Origin: Gammaproteobacteria bacterium
GTDB taxonomy: Bacteria; Pseudomonadota; Gammaproteobacteria; Xanthomonadales; Marinicellaceae
Direction of reading: 5' to 3'
Assembly: GCA_030430025.1 (NCBI GenBank)
Contig: JAUIGR010000009.1
Coordinates: 18,118-82,117, forward strand
DNA: 64,000 bases
The notes beneath the pieces are model-generated. The model did not search any database, was not told where the DNA came from, and saw only the letters and a list, made by a program, of their open reading frames with translations. Positions 45,201-53,094 of the stretch are shown piece by piece (within the stretch, counting starts at the first letter, position 1; each line of letters begins with the position of its first letter). The position numbers and the translations under genes are program-made.

Positions 45201-45664
45201 TCTCTGACTTCTGTAACGTGGATGTAACCATTCTTTTCAAACAAGCATCGCCATCGGTGTAAATCAAAAGTTTCTCCCAGTTTGATGTGTAGACTGCGAC
45301 CATTGATAAATGTTTTATCAGGCAAACGTTGCATCAGATTTTGTACTGGCATGACCAAAACTGCTTTTTCTTTGACAGTACTTAATCGGTGTAGAAACTG
45401 CATGCGTTCGGAGACCAACTCAGGGTTCGGTGAGAATACGTCATAGGGGAGGGTATCCCAGCTGGGAAAATGTAATACATGAGACTTTTTATTAGGACTA
45501 CATAAGGTGATTTCTTCTTCAAGAATACGGCTGTGATGAACAGAGTCAGTTAATACCAATAACAGCCCATCGTATTGTTGATGATATTCTGCCAAAGCCA
45601 AAGGCAGTGCCAATCCAGCGATTTTTTCCCAGCCAGGTGATTGTAACTGTTTGTCAGTAAACAT
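42269..45664 (-). CDS. mfd: Mfd, transcription-repair coupling factor
   Basis: Displaces stalled RNA polymerase and recruits UvrA. 1131 residues, normal. UvrB-like N-terminal region (HFPSWDTLPYDVFSPNPELVSERM), RNAP-interaction domain around 450-530 (DIVHIDHGVGRYRGL-like segment), translocase with Walker A CGDVGFGKTEIAMRAAF and DEEHRFGVKQKD, helicase motifs to about 950, then the TRCF domain (GEEQSGQIQSVGFSLY). Divergent from the DUF1287 gene by 71 nt. Confidence 0.97.
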   Translation of the reverse strand: MFTDKQLQSPGWEKIAGLALPLALAEYHQQYDGLLLVLTDSVHHSRILEEEITLCSPNKKSHVLHFPSWDTLPYDVFSPNPELVSERMQFLHRLSTVKEKAVLVMPVQNLMQRLPDKTFINGRSLHIKLGETFDLHRWRCLFEKNGYIHVTEVREAGEFVIRGGILDVYPMGALEAYRIELFDDEVESIRVFDTETQLTVKTVNQVEVLPANEFPFDEPARELFLSRFREQFDTDTRKSSIYQDVRKQIKFSGIEQYLPFFHQKLSHLFDYLPDQTCFVHCHDSKAVLSTWEKQIDARYEDRRHDAQRPILEPKQIYMTADEVQTLLNDRTHITVNQNIGGSDFSSQLPRQFNPQSDHSLAAYCDQFKGRVLIAADTLGRRELISEKLKNARNKFKEFRDIESFLNANYERGITTAAIEIGVNLKSQHITILDESCLFGKRVNRKRHAKKYKATPGDVIANLTDLNLDAPIVHIDHGVGRYRGLKIMDYDGEAEYLELEYLGGDKLFVPISSLHLVTRYSGAKEENAPWHKLGSDAWDKAKQKAAKKVKDVAAELLSLYAIREAAGGQPLSIDQEEYQQFCQNFPFDETEDQQNAIDAVIKDMQAKTHMDRVICGDVGFGKTEIAMRAAFLAANDSKQVVMLVPTTLLAQQHYDTFIDRFAPFPIKVALLSRFVNTTNTKNILKQCQSGGVDVIIGTHKLIQNGVKFNNLGLVIIDEEHRFGVKQKDQLKRFRADVDFLTLTATPIPRTLNSALSGLRDLSIIATPPKSRLAIKTQVVEWDNSLISEACTREIQRGGQVYFLHNEVQTIEQIAEQIQKINPSARVRVAHGQMHEKELQEVMIDFYKQRFNILVCTTIIESGIDIPSANTIIINRADKLGLAQLHQLRGRVGRSHHKAFAFMLIPGWKAITKDAKKRLEAIESLEDLGSGFTLATHDMEIRGSGELLGEEQSGQIQSVGFSLYCEMLERAVEALKNGEEIDILSEDANHIDIELNIPALLPESYIFDVYTRLTIYKRMNNAKSREALDEIKVELTDRFGILPEAAQNLFHVLAIKIKAKNLKLRSLVMNEEQADLKFQNMTPEFFSTLIKLVQSKPDQYRPLPGDGLRLLGEFDLAAQRIDAIHHLFDILLS

Positions 45665-45735
45665 GACCTAAAAAAATGATAAAGGCGGCATTTTAACAGA
45701 AGCATTGATATATGGTCATATGATAAACTGAGCTG

Positions 45736-46323
45736 ATGAAAATGTGTTTTCTAACTTTAATTGTGATTTGGGTATACCTGCCTGAATGTTTTGGTAATGA
45801 TTTGGTAGATGCTGCTTTAGAAAGGACAAAGCATGATGTTAAATATGATGGACGCTATTTGGCAATTGATTATCCAGGTGGTGATGTTCCTGATGATATA
45901 GGTGTTTGTACTGATGTGGTCATCCGTAGTTATCGGGCATTAGGGGTCGATTTACAAGTTCTAGTACACGAGGACATCAAGGCAAATTTTGATGTTTATC
46001 CTTCCAAAAGAATTTGGGGACTTGAGCGACCTGATAAAAACATTGATCATCGGCGTGTGCCTAATTTGCAGGTTTTTTTTGAACGACATGGCCAAACTTT
46101 ACCTATTACTAGCCACTCATCAGATTATCATCCTGGTGATTTGGTGACTTGGATGTTACCCAGTAATGCGCCACACATTGGCATCGTTACTGACCAAAAA
46201 CACCCCAAAACAGAAAATCCAATGGTTGTTCATAACATTGGTTTTGGACCTCAATTAGATGACATGCTGTTTTTGTTTAAAATAACTGGACATTACCGCT
46301 ATTCACAAATTAATGGAAACTGA
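45736..46323 (+). CDS. DUF1287 exported protein (NlpC/P60-like)
   Basis: 195 residues with signal peptide (MKMCFLTLIVIWVYLPECFG). DUF1287 signature: YLAIDYPGGDVPDDIGVCTDVVIRSYRALGVDLQ, split by a Cys; DYHPGDLVTWML, HIGIVTD and MVVHNIG carry the His residues of the papain-like amidase fold. Role in wall or exopolymer processing is unknown. Monocistronic. Confidence 0.85.
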   Translation: MKMCFLTLIVIWVYLPECFGNDLVDAALERTKHDVKYDGRYLAIDYPGGDVPDDIGVCTDVVIRSYRALGVDLQVLVHEDIKANFDVYPSKRIWGLERPDKNIDHRRVPNLQVFFERHGQTLPITSHSSDYHPGDLVTWMLPSNAPHIGIVTDQKHPKTENPMVVHNIGFGPQLDDMLFLFKITGHYRYSQINGN

Positions 46324-46524
46324 TTTTGGAACACTTCCGTCAGTTACCAAACCCAAGGTTGATTTCAAACGATGTAACATATGAAGTGCTGGGTTAATAT
46401 CAATAAAAAACATAAATCGCTTGCATCCCGAAGCGTAATTAAGTACCATTCCCGCTCTTTGTAAATGGCGATGCCTTGGAAACTGGTTCTGAGGACAAAA
46501 ACCACATAATAGTATAAAATTAAT

Positions 46525-46953
46525 ATGAAAACGTTTAGCGCAAAAGCGGAAGAAATCAACCGTGAATGGTTCTTGATTGATGCTGAGGGAAAAACTTTGG
46601 GCCGTATGGCAACTGAGATTGCCAGAAGACTGCGCGGTAAGCACAAACCAGAATTTACTCCACATGTGGATACTGGAGATTATATTGTCGTTGTGAATGC
46701 TGATAAAGTGGCGGTAACGGGTAATAAGTTGAATGATAAAATTTATCATCACCATACAGGTTATATTGGTAATTTGAAGTCGATCTCACTAAAAGATCTA
46801 TTGGCTAAGCATCCTGAACGTGTTATTGAGAAAGCGGTTAAAGGCATGCTACCTAAAAACTCTTTAGGTCGTCAAATGTATCGCAAGTTAAAAGTATATG
46901 CAGGTTCTGAACATCCACATGCAGCTCAAGAACCAAAAGAATTAGAGATTTAA
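46525..46953 (+). CDS. rplM: 50S ribosomal protein L13
   Basis: 142 residues: [30 protein letters not shown], then [22 protein letters not shown] and [26 protein letters not shown]. Early assembly protein at the L13/L20/L3 region. No SD precedes the ATG: the last 30 nt of the 201-nt leader are AT-rich. First gene of the rplM-rpsI operon; the leader may carry the usual autoregulation but I see no clear element. Confidence 0.98.
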   Translation: MKTFSAKAEEINREWFLIDAEGKTLGRMATEIARRLRGKHKPEFTPHVDTGDYIVVVNADKVAVTGNKLNDKIYHHHTGYIGNLKSISLKDLLAKHPERVIEKAVKGMLPKNSLGRQMYRKLKVYAGSEHPHAAQEPKELEI

Positions 46954-46963
46954 AGGTTTATTT

Positions 46964-47356
46964 ATGGCAAATCAACAATTTTACGGAACAGGAAGAAGAA
47001 AATCTTCATCAGCTCGTGTTTTTGTCACGCCAGGTAGTGGCAACATTGTGATTAACAACAAAGACATTAAAGATTATTTTGGTCGTGAAACTGCTCGTAT
47101 GGTGGCTCGTCAACCACTGGAAAAGTTAGGGTTAACTGACCAATTTGATGTTAAGTGTACAGTAACAGGTGGTGGTACCACTGGTCAAGCTGGTGCCATT
47201 CGATTGGGTCTGTCTCGTGCTTTGTTGGAGTCTGATGAGACATTGCGCGCGCAGTTGAAGGAATACAAATTTTTGACACGTGATGCGAGAAAAGTGGAAA
47301 GAAAGAAGGTCGGTTTGCGAAAAGCACGTCGTTCTGTCCAGTTTTCAAAACGTTAA
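46964..47356 (+). CDS. rpsI: 30S ribosomal protein S9
   Basis: 130 residues; [14 protein letters not shown] at the start and the basic C-terminal tail [16 protein letters not shown], whose final KR reaches the P-site tRNA. Ten nt after rplM. A strong terminator follows at 47380. Confidence 0.98.
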   Translation: MANQQFYGTGRRKSSSARVFVTPGSGNIVINNKDIKDYFGRETARMVARQPLEKLGLTDQFDVKCTVTGGGTTGQAGAIRLGLSRALLESDETLRAQLKEYKFLTRDARKVERKKVGLRKARRSVQFSKR

Positions 47357-47379
47357 CTTGTTTGGAAACAAGAATTCTC

Positions 47380-47406
47380 AAGGCCGGTTTGTTCCGGCCT
47401 TTTTTA
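47380..47406 (+). terminator. Rho-independent terminator of rplM-rpsI
   Basis: AAGGCCGG/CCGGCCTT with a 6-base loop and a T-run. Confidence 0.92.
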
Positions 47407-47537
47407 TGTATTGAAAACAAGTTCATAAGTAGTTGTTCTCTATATTATGAATTGGTTGGTTTTTATAGCCACAGTCTTCGAGTCAAAACAAAGTTTCATG
47501 TCATTGAAAATGATAAACCAATAATAGAGAGGTAAAT

Positions 47538-48260
47538 ATGATGAATCAATTAAAGATGGGTTGTCTGTTAGGGTTGGCCTTAACGGGTCAGGTATCTGCC
47601 GCAGAAGAAGGTAGCGAAAAACTTTGGTCGGGCAAAGGACAATTGGGATTTTCGATGGCCTCAGGAAATGCTGATTCTGAAAACTTAAATGGTGCATTGG
47701 AACTCAAACGAGAAAGTGAGTCATGGGTCAGTGAGTGGAAACTGGAAGCCTATTATGCCTCAGCTGATGATGAAGTAACTACCGATCGTTACGTTTTCAG
47801 TGGTAAAACAGGTTATAAGTGGAATGAAAAAAATTACTTCTTCTATGGTTCACGTTATGAAAATGATAATTTTTCTGGATATGACTATACCATGAGTGCA
47901 AGGATCGGATGGGGGCACAAGTTTTTTGAGACGGAGGAAAGTAGATTGTTGACTGAATTGGCCTTGGGTTATAAAACGCAAGCTTTGGATATAGACCGTA
48001 GTGAAGAAAATGGTGCTGTGCTTGTTGGTCAAATGGATTATATGCGTCAACTAACTGAAACGACTCAATTTGAAGATGTATTATTGGTAGAGGCTGGTGA
48101 TGACAACACCTTTATCCAGAATGATTTGGGTTTTGTTTTTAAAGTCAATTCATCTCTGGCAGTTAAATTAAATTATCAATATCGTCATAACACGGATCCA
48201 CCGGCGGGTAAAGAGTCTACTGATGAGCTGGTGTCAGCCAATCTAGTTTACGATTTTTAA
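47538..48260 (+). CDS. DUF481 outer-membrane beta-barrel protein
   Basis: 240 residues, signal peptide ending near SAA (~22). Successive beta-strands with aromatic girdles: GKGQLGFSMASGNADSEN at the front, YFFYGSRYENDNFSGYDYTMSARIGWG in the middle, C-terminal SANLVYDF ending in Phe, as outer-membrane barrels do. DUF481 (YdiY-like) proteins are acid-induced or salt-stress barrels in some bacteria; function unknown. SD AGAGAGG lies upstream of ATG, and a terminator follows directly. Confidence 0.88.
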   Translation: MMNQLKMGCLLGLALTGQVSAAEEGSEKLWSGKGQLGFSMASGNADSENLNGALELKRESESWVSEWKLEAYYASADDEVTTDRYVFSGKTGYKWNEKNYFFYGSRYENDNFSGYDYTMSARIGWGHKFFETEESRLLTELALGYKTQALDIDRSEENGAVLVGQMDYMRQLTETTQFEDVLLVEAGDDNTFIQNDLGFVFKVNSSLAVKLNYQYRHNTDPPAGKESTDELVSANLVYDF

Positions 48261-48266
48261 GTTATG

Positions 48267-48294
48267 AAACCCGCCGATAGAGGCGGGTTTTTTT
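48267..48294. terminator. Strong terminator between the DUF481 and tyrS genes
   Basis: AAACCCGCC/GGCGGGTTT, 6-base loop, T-run on the plus strand and A-run giving T's on the minus strand; it serves both convergent genes and abuts the tyrS stop. Confidence 0.9.
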
Positions 48295-49490
48295 CAAGAT
48301 AAAGAAATTTTCATGAATTTGCGCTTGCCAACCTGAAATACAGCATTTGTGCCAGCTGGGTAAATTTGTTTAGTGTCACTAACTTTTTGACCATCTACTT
48401 TGATGGCACCTTGTTTAATCATCCGTATGGCGTCTGATGTACTTGGACACAAACCCGATTTTTTCAAAATATGGGCAATGCCTAAAACACCGTTTTCTGT
48501 GTCTAATTTAATCTCTTTAATATCATCGGGAATTGCTCCTTTCTGGAATTGAGCTTGGAAACCAGCTAAAGCATCTAACGCAGCTTGTCGACTGTGAAAG
48601 CGTTCTATGATTTCGATGGCCAGTTCGAACTTTATATCTCGAGGATTTTTGCCATTATCAACATCGATTCTGTATTGAGCTAAAGTTTTATTAGATTTAA
48701 AACTTAATAAATCATAGTACCTCCACATCAGGTCGTCAGAGATTGACATTATTTTTCCAAACATTTCTTTGGGCGATTCATCTATACCGATGTAATTACC
48801 TAATGATTTTGACATTTTTTGTATACCATCTAACCCTTCTAATAGAGGCATAGTGATCACAATTTGTGGTTCTTGTCCTGATTGTGTTTGTAGATGGCGG
48901 CCCATCAATAAATTGAATTTTTGGTCGGTTCCTCCGAGTTCGACATCCGCTTTCAAAGCCACAGAGTCATAACCTTGCACCAATGGATACATGAATTCAT
49001 GTATAGCGATCGATTGGCCTGATTTGTAACGTTTATGAAAATCATCTCTTTCCAACATGCGGGCCACAGTATATTGGGCTGATAATTGAATCATGTCAGC
49101 AGCATTCATCTGTCCAAACCAGTTCGAATTAAACTCAACAATGGTCTTATCTTTATCTAAAATTTTGTAGATTTGTTGCTGGTAAGTTTTGGCATTTTCA
49201 AGAACTTGTTGCCGCGTCAGTGGCTTGCGAGTGACATTTTTACCTGTGGGATCGCCAATCATACCGGTAAAGTCACCGATAAGAAAAATCACATCATGGC
49301 CCAAATCTTGGAACTGACGCATTTTATTGATCAGCACTGTATGCCCTACATGTAAGTCAGGAGCTGTTGGGTCAAATCCAGCTTTAATCCGTAGTTTTTT
49401 ACCATCTTTGAGCTTTTTTTCAAGCTCTTCTATTTTGATGACTTCATCTGCACCTCTGCAAATTAAATCTAAGGCATCTTGTACCGACAT
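48294..49490 (-). CDS. tyrS: Tyrosyl-tRNA synthetase
   Basis: Class I synthetase. The frame opens at 49574 but the family N-terminus ([16 protein letters not shown]) is at 49490: 398 residues, typical of the Pseudomonas-type enzyme. HIGH-type motif [15 protein letters not shown] loop [11 protein letters not shown], and C-terminal S4 domain ([19 protein letters not shown]). Divergent from the M23 peptidase gene, as in other gammaproteobacteria. Confidence 0.95.
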   Translation of the reverse strand: MSVQDALDLICRGADEVIKIEELEKKLKDGKKLRIKAGFDPTAPDLHVGHTVLINKMRQFQDLGHDVIFLIGDFTGMIGDPTGKNVTRKPLTRQQVLENAKTYQQQIYKILDKDKTIVEFNSNWFGQMNAADMIQLSAQYTVARMLERDDFHKRYKSGQSIAIHEFMYPLVQGYDSVALKADVELGGTDQKFNLLMGRHLQTQSGQEPQIVITMPLLEGLDGIQKMSKSLGNYIGIDESPKEMFGKIMSISDDLMWRYYDLLSFKSNKTLAQYRIDVDNGKNPRDIKFELAIEIIERFHSRQAALDALAGFQAQFQKGAIPDDIKEIKLDTENGVLGIAHILKKSGLCPSTSDAIRMIKQGAIKVDGQKVSDTKQIYPAGTNAVFQVGKRKFMKISLS

Positions 49491-49702
49491 GGATTCATTA
49501 TGAAAAAAAGTGTTGATTTTACTGATTTTTATGAATTTTTTGAACCTCAATTGCATCATTGATGAAAAAATCATCTATAATTCTTGCTAACCAATTGATG
49601 TGAGAAGCCGCTATCAAATCCCATGCTAGAAGAAAGATACCCTTTCAAAAAAACAAGCTGAACGAAAAACACTCAATAAGGAGTATATTTAAAAACAGCC
49701 GC

Positions 49703-50977
49703 TTGCCTTTGAAAGCGGGCATAATGCTTGCTACATTGTTATTTGTAGTGACTGCGATCAGTGATATGATTTCAGTGAAAGATGAAGTCACTCATGTCCC
49801 AGAGGCGAACTTGTCATCTACTATCAGTTTACCAAAATTACCTTTACAAAGCTTTGCTGAAGAAGGTTTGTTGGGTTCTGAGCAGTTTCGGACGTTTCAA
49901 CATATAGTTAAAAAAGGTGAAACTGTGTCTGGTATTTTTTCCGAACAGGGATTTTCACAGGCTTTGTTGCTGAAAATTGTCAAACATAACGAAGAAGGTA
50001 AGTTGTTAACCAAAATCATGCCAGGAACCACTTTGTCTTTCCAGGTTGATGCAAATCATGTGCTGCAATCCATTCAATTTGATCCTTCAGAAGAAGAAAG
50101 TTTGCTGATTAGTATCAATGCAGATGACATTAAAACAGAGTTATCTCAACATGTGTTACAGACGCAGTTGGTTACAGCCAAAGGATTGATTGATCATTCA
50201 TTATTTGCTGCAGGTAAGCGTGCGGGTCTGACTGATAAAATGGTCATGCAATTGGCACAAATATTCACTTGGGACATTGATTTTGTTCTCGAAATCAGAC
50301 AAGGGGACAGTTTTAGTGTGATTTATGAAAAAATCTATAAAAATGGAGAGTACCTGACTGATGGAAAAATTCTTGCTGCCAGTTTTACCAATCAGGGTGA
50401 TACTTATGATGCTGTGTATTTTGAATCAGCAGATGGGGACGGTAATTATTTTGCACCTAATGGACGCAGTATGAAGAAAGCCTTCTTGAGGGCTCCTTTG
50501 AATTTCTCTTATATCAGTTCAAACTTTAACCCTAAGCGTAAACACCCAATTACCAAGAAAGTCAAGGCCCATCGGGGCATTGATTACCGGGCACCAACCG
50601 GTACGCCAGTTTATGCAGCGGGTCATGGTAAAGTAATTCAGGCTTCATATAACAAATATAACGGGAATTATGTGTTCATTGAACATCCCAATGGTATAGT
50701 CACTAAATACCTGCATTTTTCTAAACGAGCGGTCAAAAAAGGTCAGCGTGTTAAACAAGGACAAACTATTGGTTATGTGGGTTCGACTGGTATGTCTACA
50801 GCGCCTCATTTACATTATGAATTTGTCTATAATGGTGTACATAGAAATCCGAGAACTGTTCCGTTACCTAAGGCAGAGCCTTTGGCCCAAGATAAAATAT
50901 CGGCTTTCCAACAGTTGTCATCCCCATTGTTGGCAGAGCTTAAGGGTTTGAATAGCGAATTGTCTGCTGGTCGTTGA
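49703..50977 (+). CDS. M23-family peptidoglycan endopeptidase with OapA/LysM-like N-region
   Basis: Cleaves peptide cross-links to allow wall growth. N-terminal membrane anchor (MLATLLFVVTAISDMIS), an OapA-like LysM region ~65-150 (FQHIVKKGETVSGIFSEQGF), a Csd3-like second domain, and the M23 core ~285-390: HRGIDYRAPTGTPVYAAGHG (His, Asp ligands) and HLHYEF (third ligand). The start is uncertain: TTG 49703 or ATG 49724; an AAGGAG at 49678-49683 has no matching start codon at normal spacing. Followed by anmK with a 1-nt overlap, linking wall hydrolysis to muropeptide recycling. Confidence 0.92.
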   Translation: MPLKAGIMLATLLFVVTAISDMISVKDEVTHVPEANLSSTISLPKLPLQSFAEEGLLGSEQFRTFQHIVKKGETVSGIFSEQGFSQALLLKIVKHNEEGKLLTKIMPGTTLSFQVDANHVLQSIQFDPSEEESLLISINADDIKTELSQHVLQTQLVTAKGLIDHSLFAAGKRAGLTDKMVMQLAQIFTWDIDFVLEIRQGDSFSVIYEKIYKNGEYLTDGKILAASFTNQGDTYDAVYFESADGDGNYFAPNGRSMKKAFLRAPLNFSYISSNFNPKRKHPITKKVKAHRGIDYRAPTGTPVYAAGHGKVIQASYNKYNGNYVFIEHPNGIVTKYLHFSKRAVKKGQRVKQGQTIGYVGSTGMSTAPHLHYEFVYNGVHRNPRTVPLPKAEPLAQDKISAFQQLSSPLLAELKGLNSELSAGR

Positions 50978-52059
50978 TGCAGTACATTGGTGTCATGTCT
51001 GGCACATCTTGTGATGGTGTTGATGTGGTATTGGTCTCTATTAAAGAAGACGAGCTGACAGTAGTGGATACCCTTTTTCAAGCTTATGAAAAAGATTTAA
51101 AAAGTCAGTTGTTGCGAATGATGACTGCTCAATTATTTTCAGCACGTACATTTTCTGAAATGGATGTCATATTGGCTAAAGTATATGCTGATGCTGTTCT
51201 GTCTTTACTCAAAAAAAGTAATACCCCAGTTGAATCTATTCAAGCGATTGGCTTACATGGACAGACGGTAGATCATAATCCGCCGATCAATACTTGGCAA
51301 TTAGGTTCTGCTGCACATGTTGCGACTTTGACTGGAATTGATGTGGTAGCTGATTTTCGTACTAAAGATGTGGCATTGGGCGGGCAGGGCGCACCACTGG
51401 CACCTGCGGTTCATCGAGTGTTATTTGGAACTCAAGGACCAATCGTGGTTTTAAACTTGGGAGGCATCGCCAACATTACCTACATTACAAATGATCAATT
51501 TTTAGGGTTTGATACTGGTCCGGCTAATTGTTTAATGGATCTTTGGGTGGAGAAGCATTTGAAGCAGCCATGTGATTTTGGTGGTCAATGGGCTGCTACT
51601 GGTTCAGTGAATCATGATTTACTGGATAACTTATTGGATGAGTCTTACTTTCATGAATTGCCGCCAAAGAGTACAGGTCGGGAGCTATTCAATGACGCTT
51701 GGTTAAATAAAAAGTTAAAAAGTTTTTCTGCTCTTGCTGCAGTTGATGTTCAGGCTACTTTGTTACAACTAACTGCAATGACCGTAACTCAAGCAATTAA
51801 GCAATATACACCGCAGGCTCAGCGTGTTATTGTTTGTGGTGGTGGTGTATATAATTCACATTTGATTGATAATATCAATCAGTTATTGACTGTTGATGTT
51901 GTTGCCAGCAATGTTATGGGTATTGATTCAGATTATGTTGAAGCCACTTTGATGGCCTGGTTGGCGTTTTGTCACCACCAGCATAAAACCCAGGATTTAA
52001 CTCAAATTACAGGGACATCGACACCACACATTTACGGCGTTTATCACTCAGCCCGTTGA
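50977..52059 (+). CDS. anmK: Anhydro-N-acetylmuramic acid kinase
   Basis: Phosphorylates 1,6-anhydro-MurNAc during wall recycling, giving MurNAc-6-P. 360 residues from ATG 50977, overlapping the stop of the M23 gene (TGATG); the reading frame from 50974 is a TTG that is not needed. Motifs: YIGVMSGTSCDGVDVV at the start, GLHGQTVDHNP, GGQGAPLAPAVH and LNLGGIANITYI, FDTGPANCLMD. Confidence 0.95.
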   Translation: MQYIGVMSGTSCDGVDVVLVSIKEDELTVVDTLFQAYEKDLKSQLLRMMTAQLFSARTFSEMDVILAKVYADAVLSLLKKSNTPVESIQAIGLHGQTVDHNPPINTWQLGSAAHVATLTGIDVVADFRTKDVALGGQGAPLAPAVHRVLFGTQGPIVVLNLGGIANITYITNDQFLGFDTGPANCLMDLWVEKHLKQPCDFGGQWAATGSVNHDLLDNLLDESYFHELPPKSTGRELFNDAWLNKKLKSFSALAAVDVQATLLQLTAMTVTQAIKQYTPQAQRVIVCGGGVYNSHLIDNINQLLTVDVVASNVMGIDSDYVEATLMAWLAFCHHQHKTQDLTQITGTSTPHIYGVYHSAR

Positions 52060-52113
52060 AAACTGTGTACCATCTTCAAAATTTTAAATCGAAACACAGC
52101 GTTTTAACTTACA

Positions 52114-52653
52114 TTAATCAAAGTTATCAGCAAAAATAAGATCACTTTGAAGCATAACCGCGCCATCACCTTTAACAAAGCGGTAAAACTGTTGACTCGC
52201 AGTGTTTCCTCTAGTGCCTGATAATACATATGAAAGTACATAGACATTACCTACAGGTTCGATGGGAGGAATCCAAAATAAGGTTCTGCTGGTGACATTA
52301 CCATGGGTGTTGGTATGCGTGGCAGCCATGGCGTTACCCATACAGTTATGAATTTCAGTTTCAGAATTAAAATCAAAAGTACCCACTTTATTATCATTTT
52401 CGTCAACGACTGAAACGACTATTCCAGTAAATGTTGGTCCAGATAAGGTAATTTCGACAAAATCAGAATTGTTATAATAAGCAGTATTTGAGGTCAGCTG
52501 ATAAGAGCCATTATTTTGGTTTCTGATTCGATTCTGCATGCCAGTTATGGTGGAGAAATCAGCCACGACATCACATGTGCCAGCACCAGTACCAAAAGCC
52601 CAAGCTTGTGAACTAACCAACAAAAACACACAAACAACTAACCAACTACGCAT
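52114..52653 (-). CDS. Small secreted protein with IFxxxF C-terminal tail
   Basis: 179 residues, signal peptide 1-19 (MRSWLVVCVFLLVSSQAWA). A beta-rich body of no recognised family (FVEITLSGPTFTGIVVSVVDENDNKVGTF ... RGNTASQQFYRF), with two Cys. It ends LQSDLIFADNFD, the same tail type as the 918-residue protein (DVIFRNGFQ). Lies between anmK and an intergenic region carrying element copy 4. Confidence 0.7.
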   Translation of the reverse strand: MRSWLVVCVFLLVSSQAWAFGTGAGTCDVVADFSTITGMQNRIRNQNNGSYQLTSNTAYYNNSDFVEITLSGPTFTGIVVSVVDENDNKVGTFDFNSETEIHNCMGNAMAATHTNTHGNVTSRTLFWIPPIEPVGNVYVLSYVLSGTRGNTASQQFYRFVKGDGAVMLQSDLIFADNFD

Positions 52654-52912
52654 CTTTAATACCTCTATGAAACTCTTCTACCAACATCATCATACTACAT
52701 ATTTGCGGTTTTTCGGAGAAGAGAGTAAAAATACTCATGACCGCTGTGCATTTGGAGAAAGAAAATTTGTCATACTGACTGACGAAGCGAATGGGAAGAT
52801 AGTATCTCTAATATTTAAATTTTTTCATTTCGCTAATATGTTTTTCAGTTGGGTCCAAGTGTATAACGGGCATTCATAACTATTAAATGATGATCGAGTT
52901 GTTGGATATTCA

Positions 52913-53011
52913 GTCAGTCCTGAAAAAGTCCTTCCTGGTCTTTCTTAATATCAGTCAAAAAAACAATTAACCACAAATATGATATATCTAGTAAAGACAG
53001 GTTTGTGGTCG
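52913..53011. mobile_element. MITE-like element, copy 4: partial and decayed
   Basis: Left terminus GTCAGTCCTGAAAAAGTCC intact, ~70 bp still alignable with copies 1 and 2, then mutated; a hairpin CCACAAA/TTTGTGG remains where copy 1 has its TCGACCAG/CTGGTCGA stem. The right terminus is missing. The surrounding non-coding stretch 52654-53094 shows no other gene that I can support. Confidence 0.7.
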
Positions 53012-53094
53012 TAATTTCCGCTCAATGGAGTTCAAAAAATAGATTATTTTGAACCAATTTTATGAAACCATTATGGTCAGTGATCTTTCCAGCT

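Noticed and set aside
46513..46518. TATAAA six bases before the rplM ATG as a -10 box for leaderless transcription
   Set aside because: No acceptable -35 at 17 bp; AT-rich leader makes such matches common.
52538..52879. 113-residue plus-strand ORF before mutS
   Set aside because: It overlaps the signal-peptide end of the 179-residue secreted gene, is low complexity and has no SD; I treat it as a shadow.
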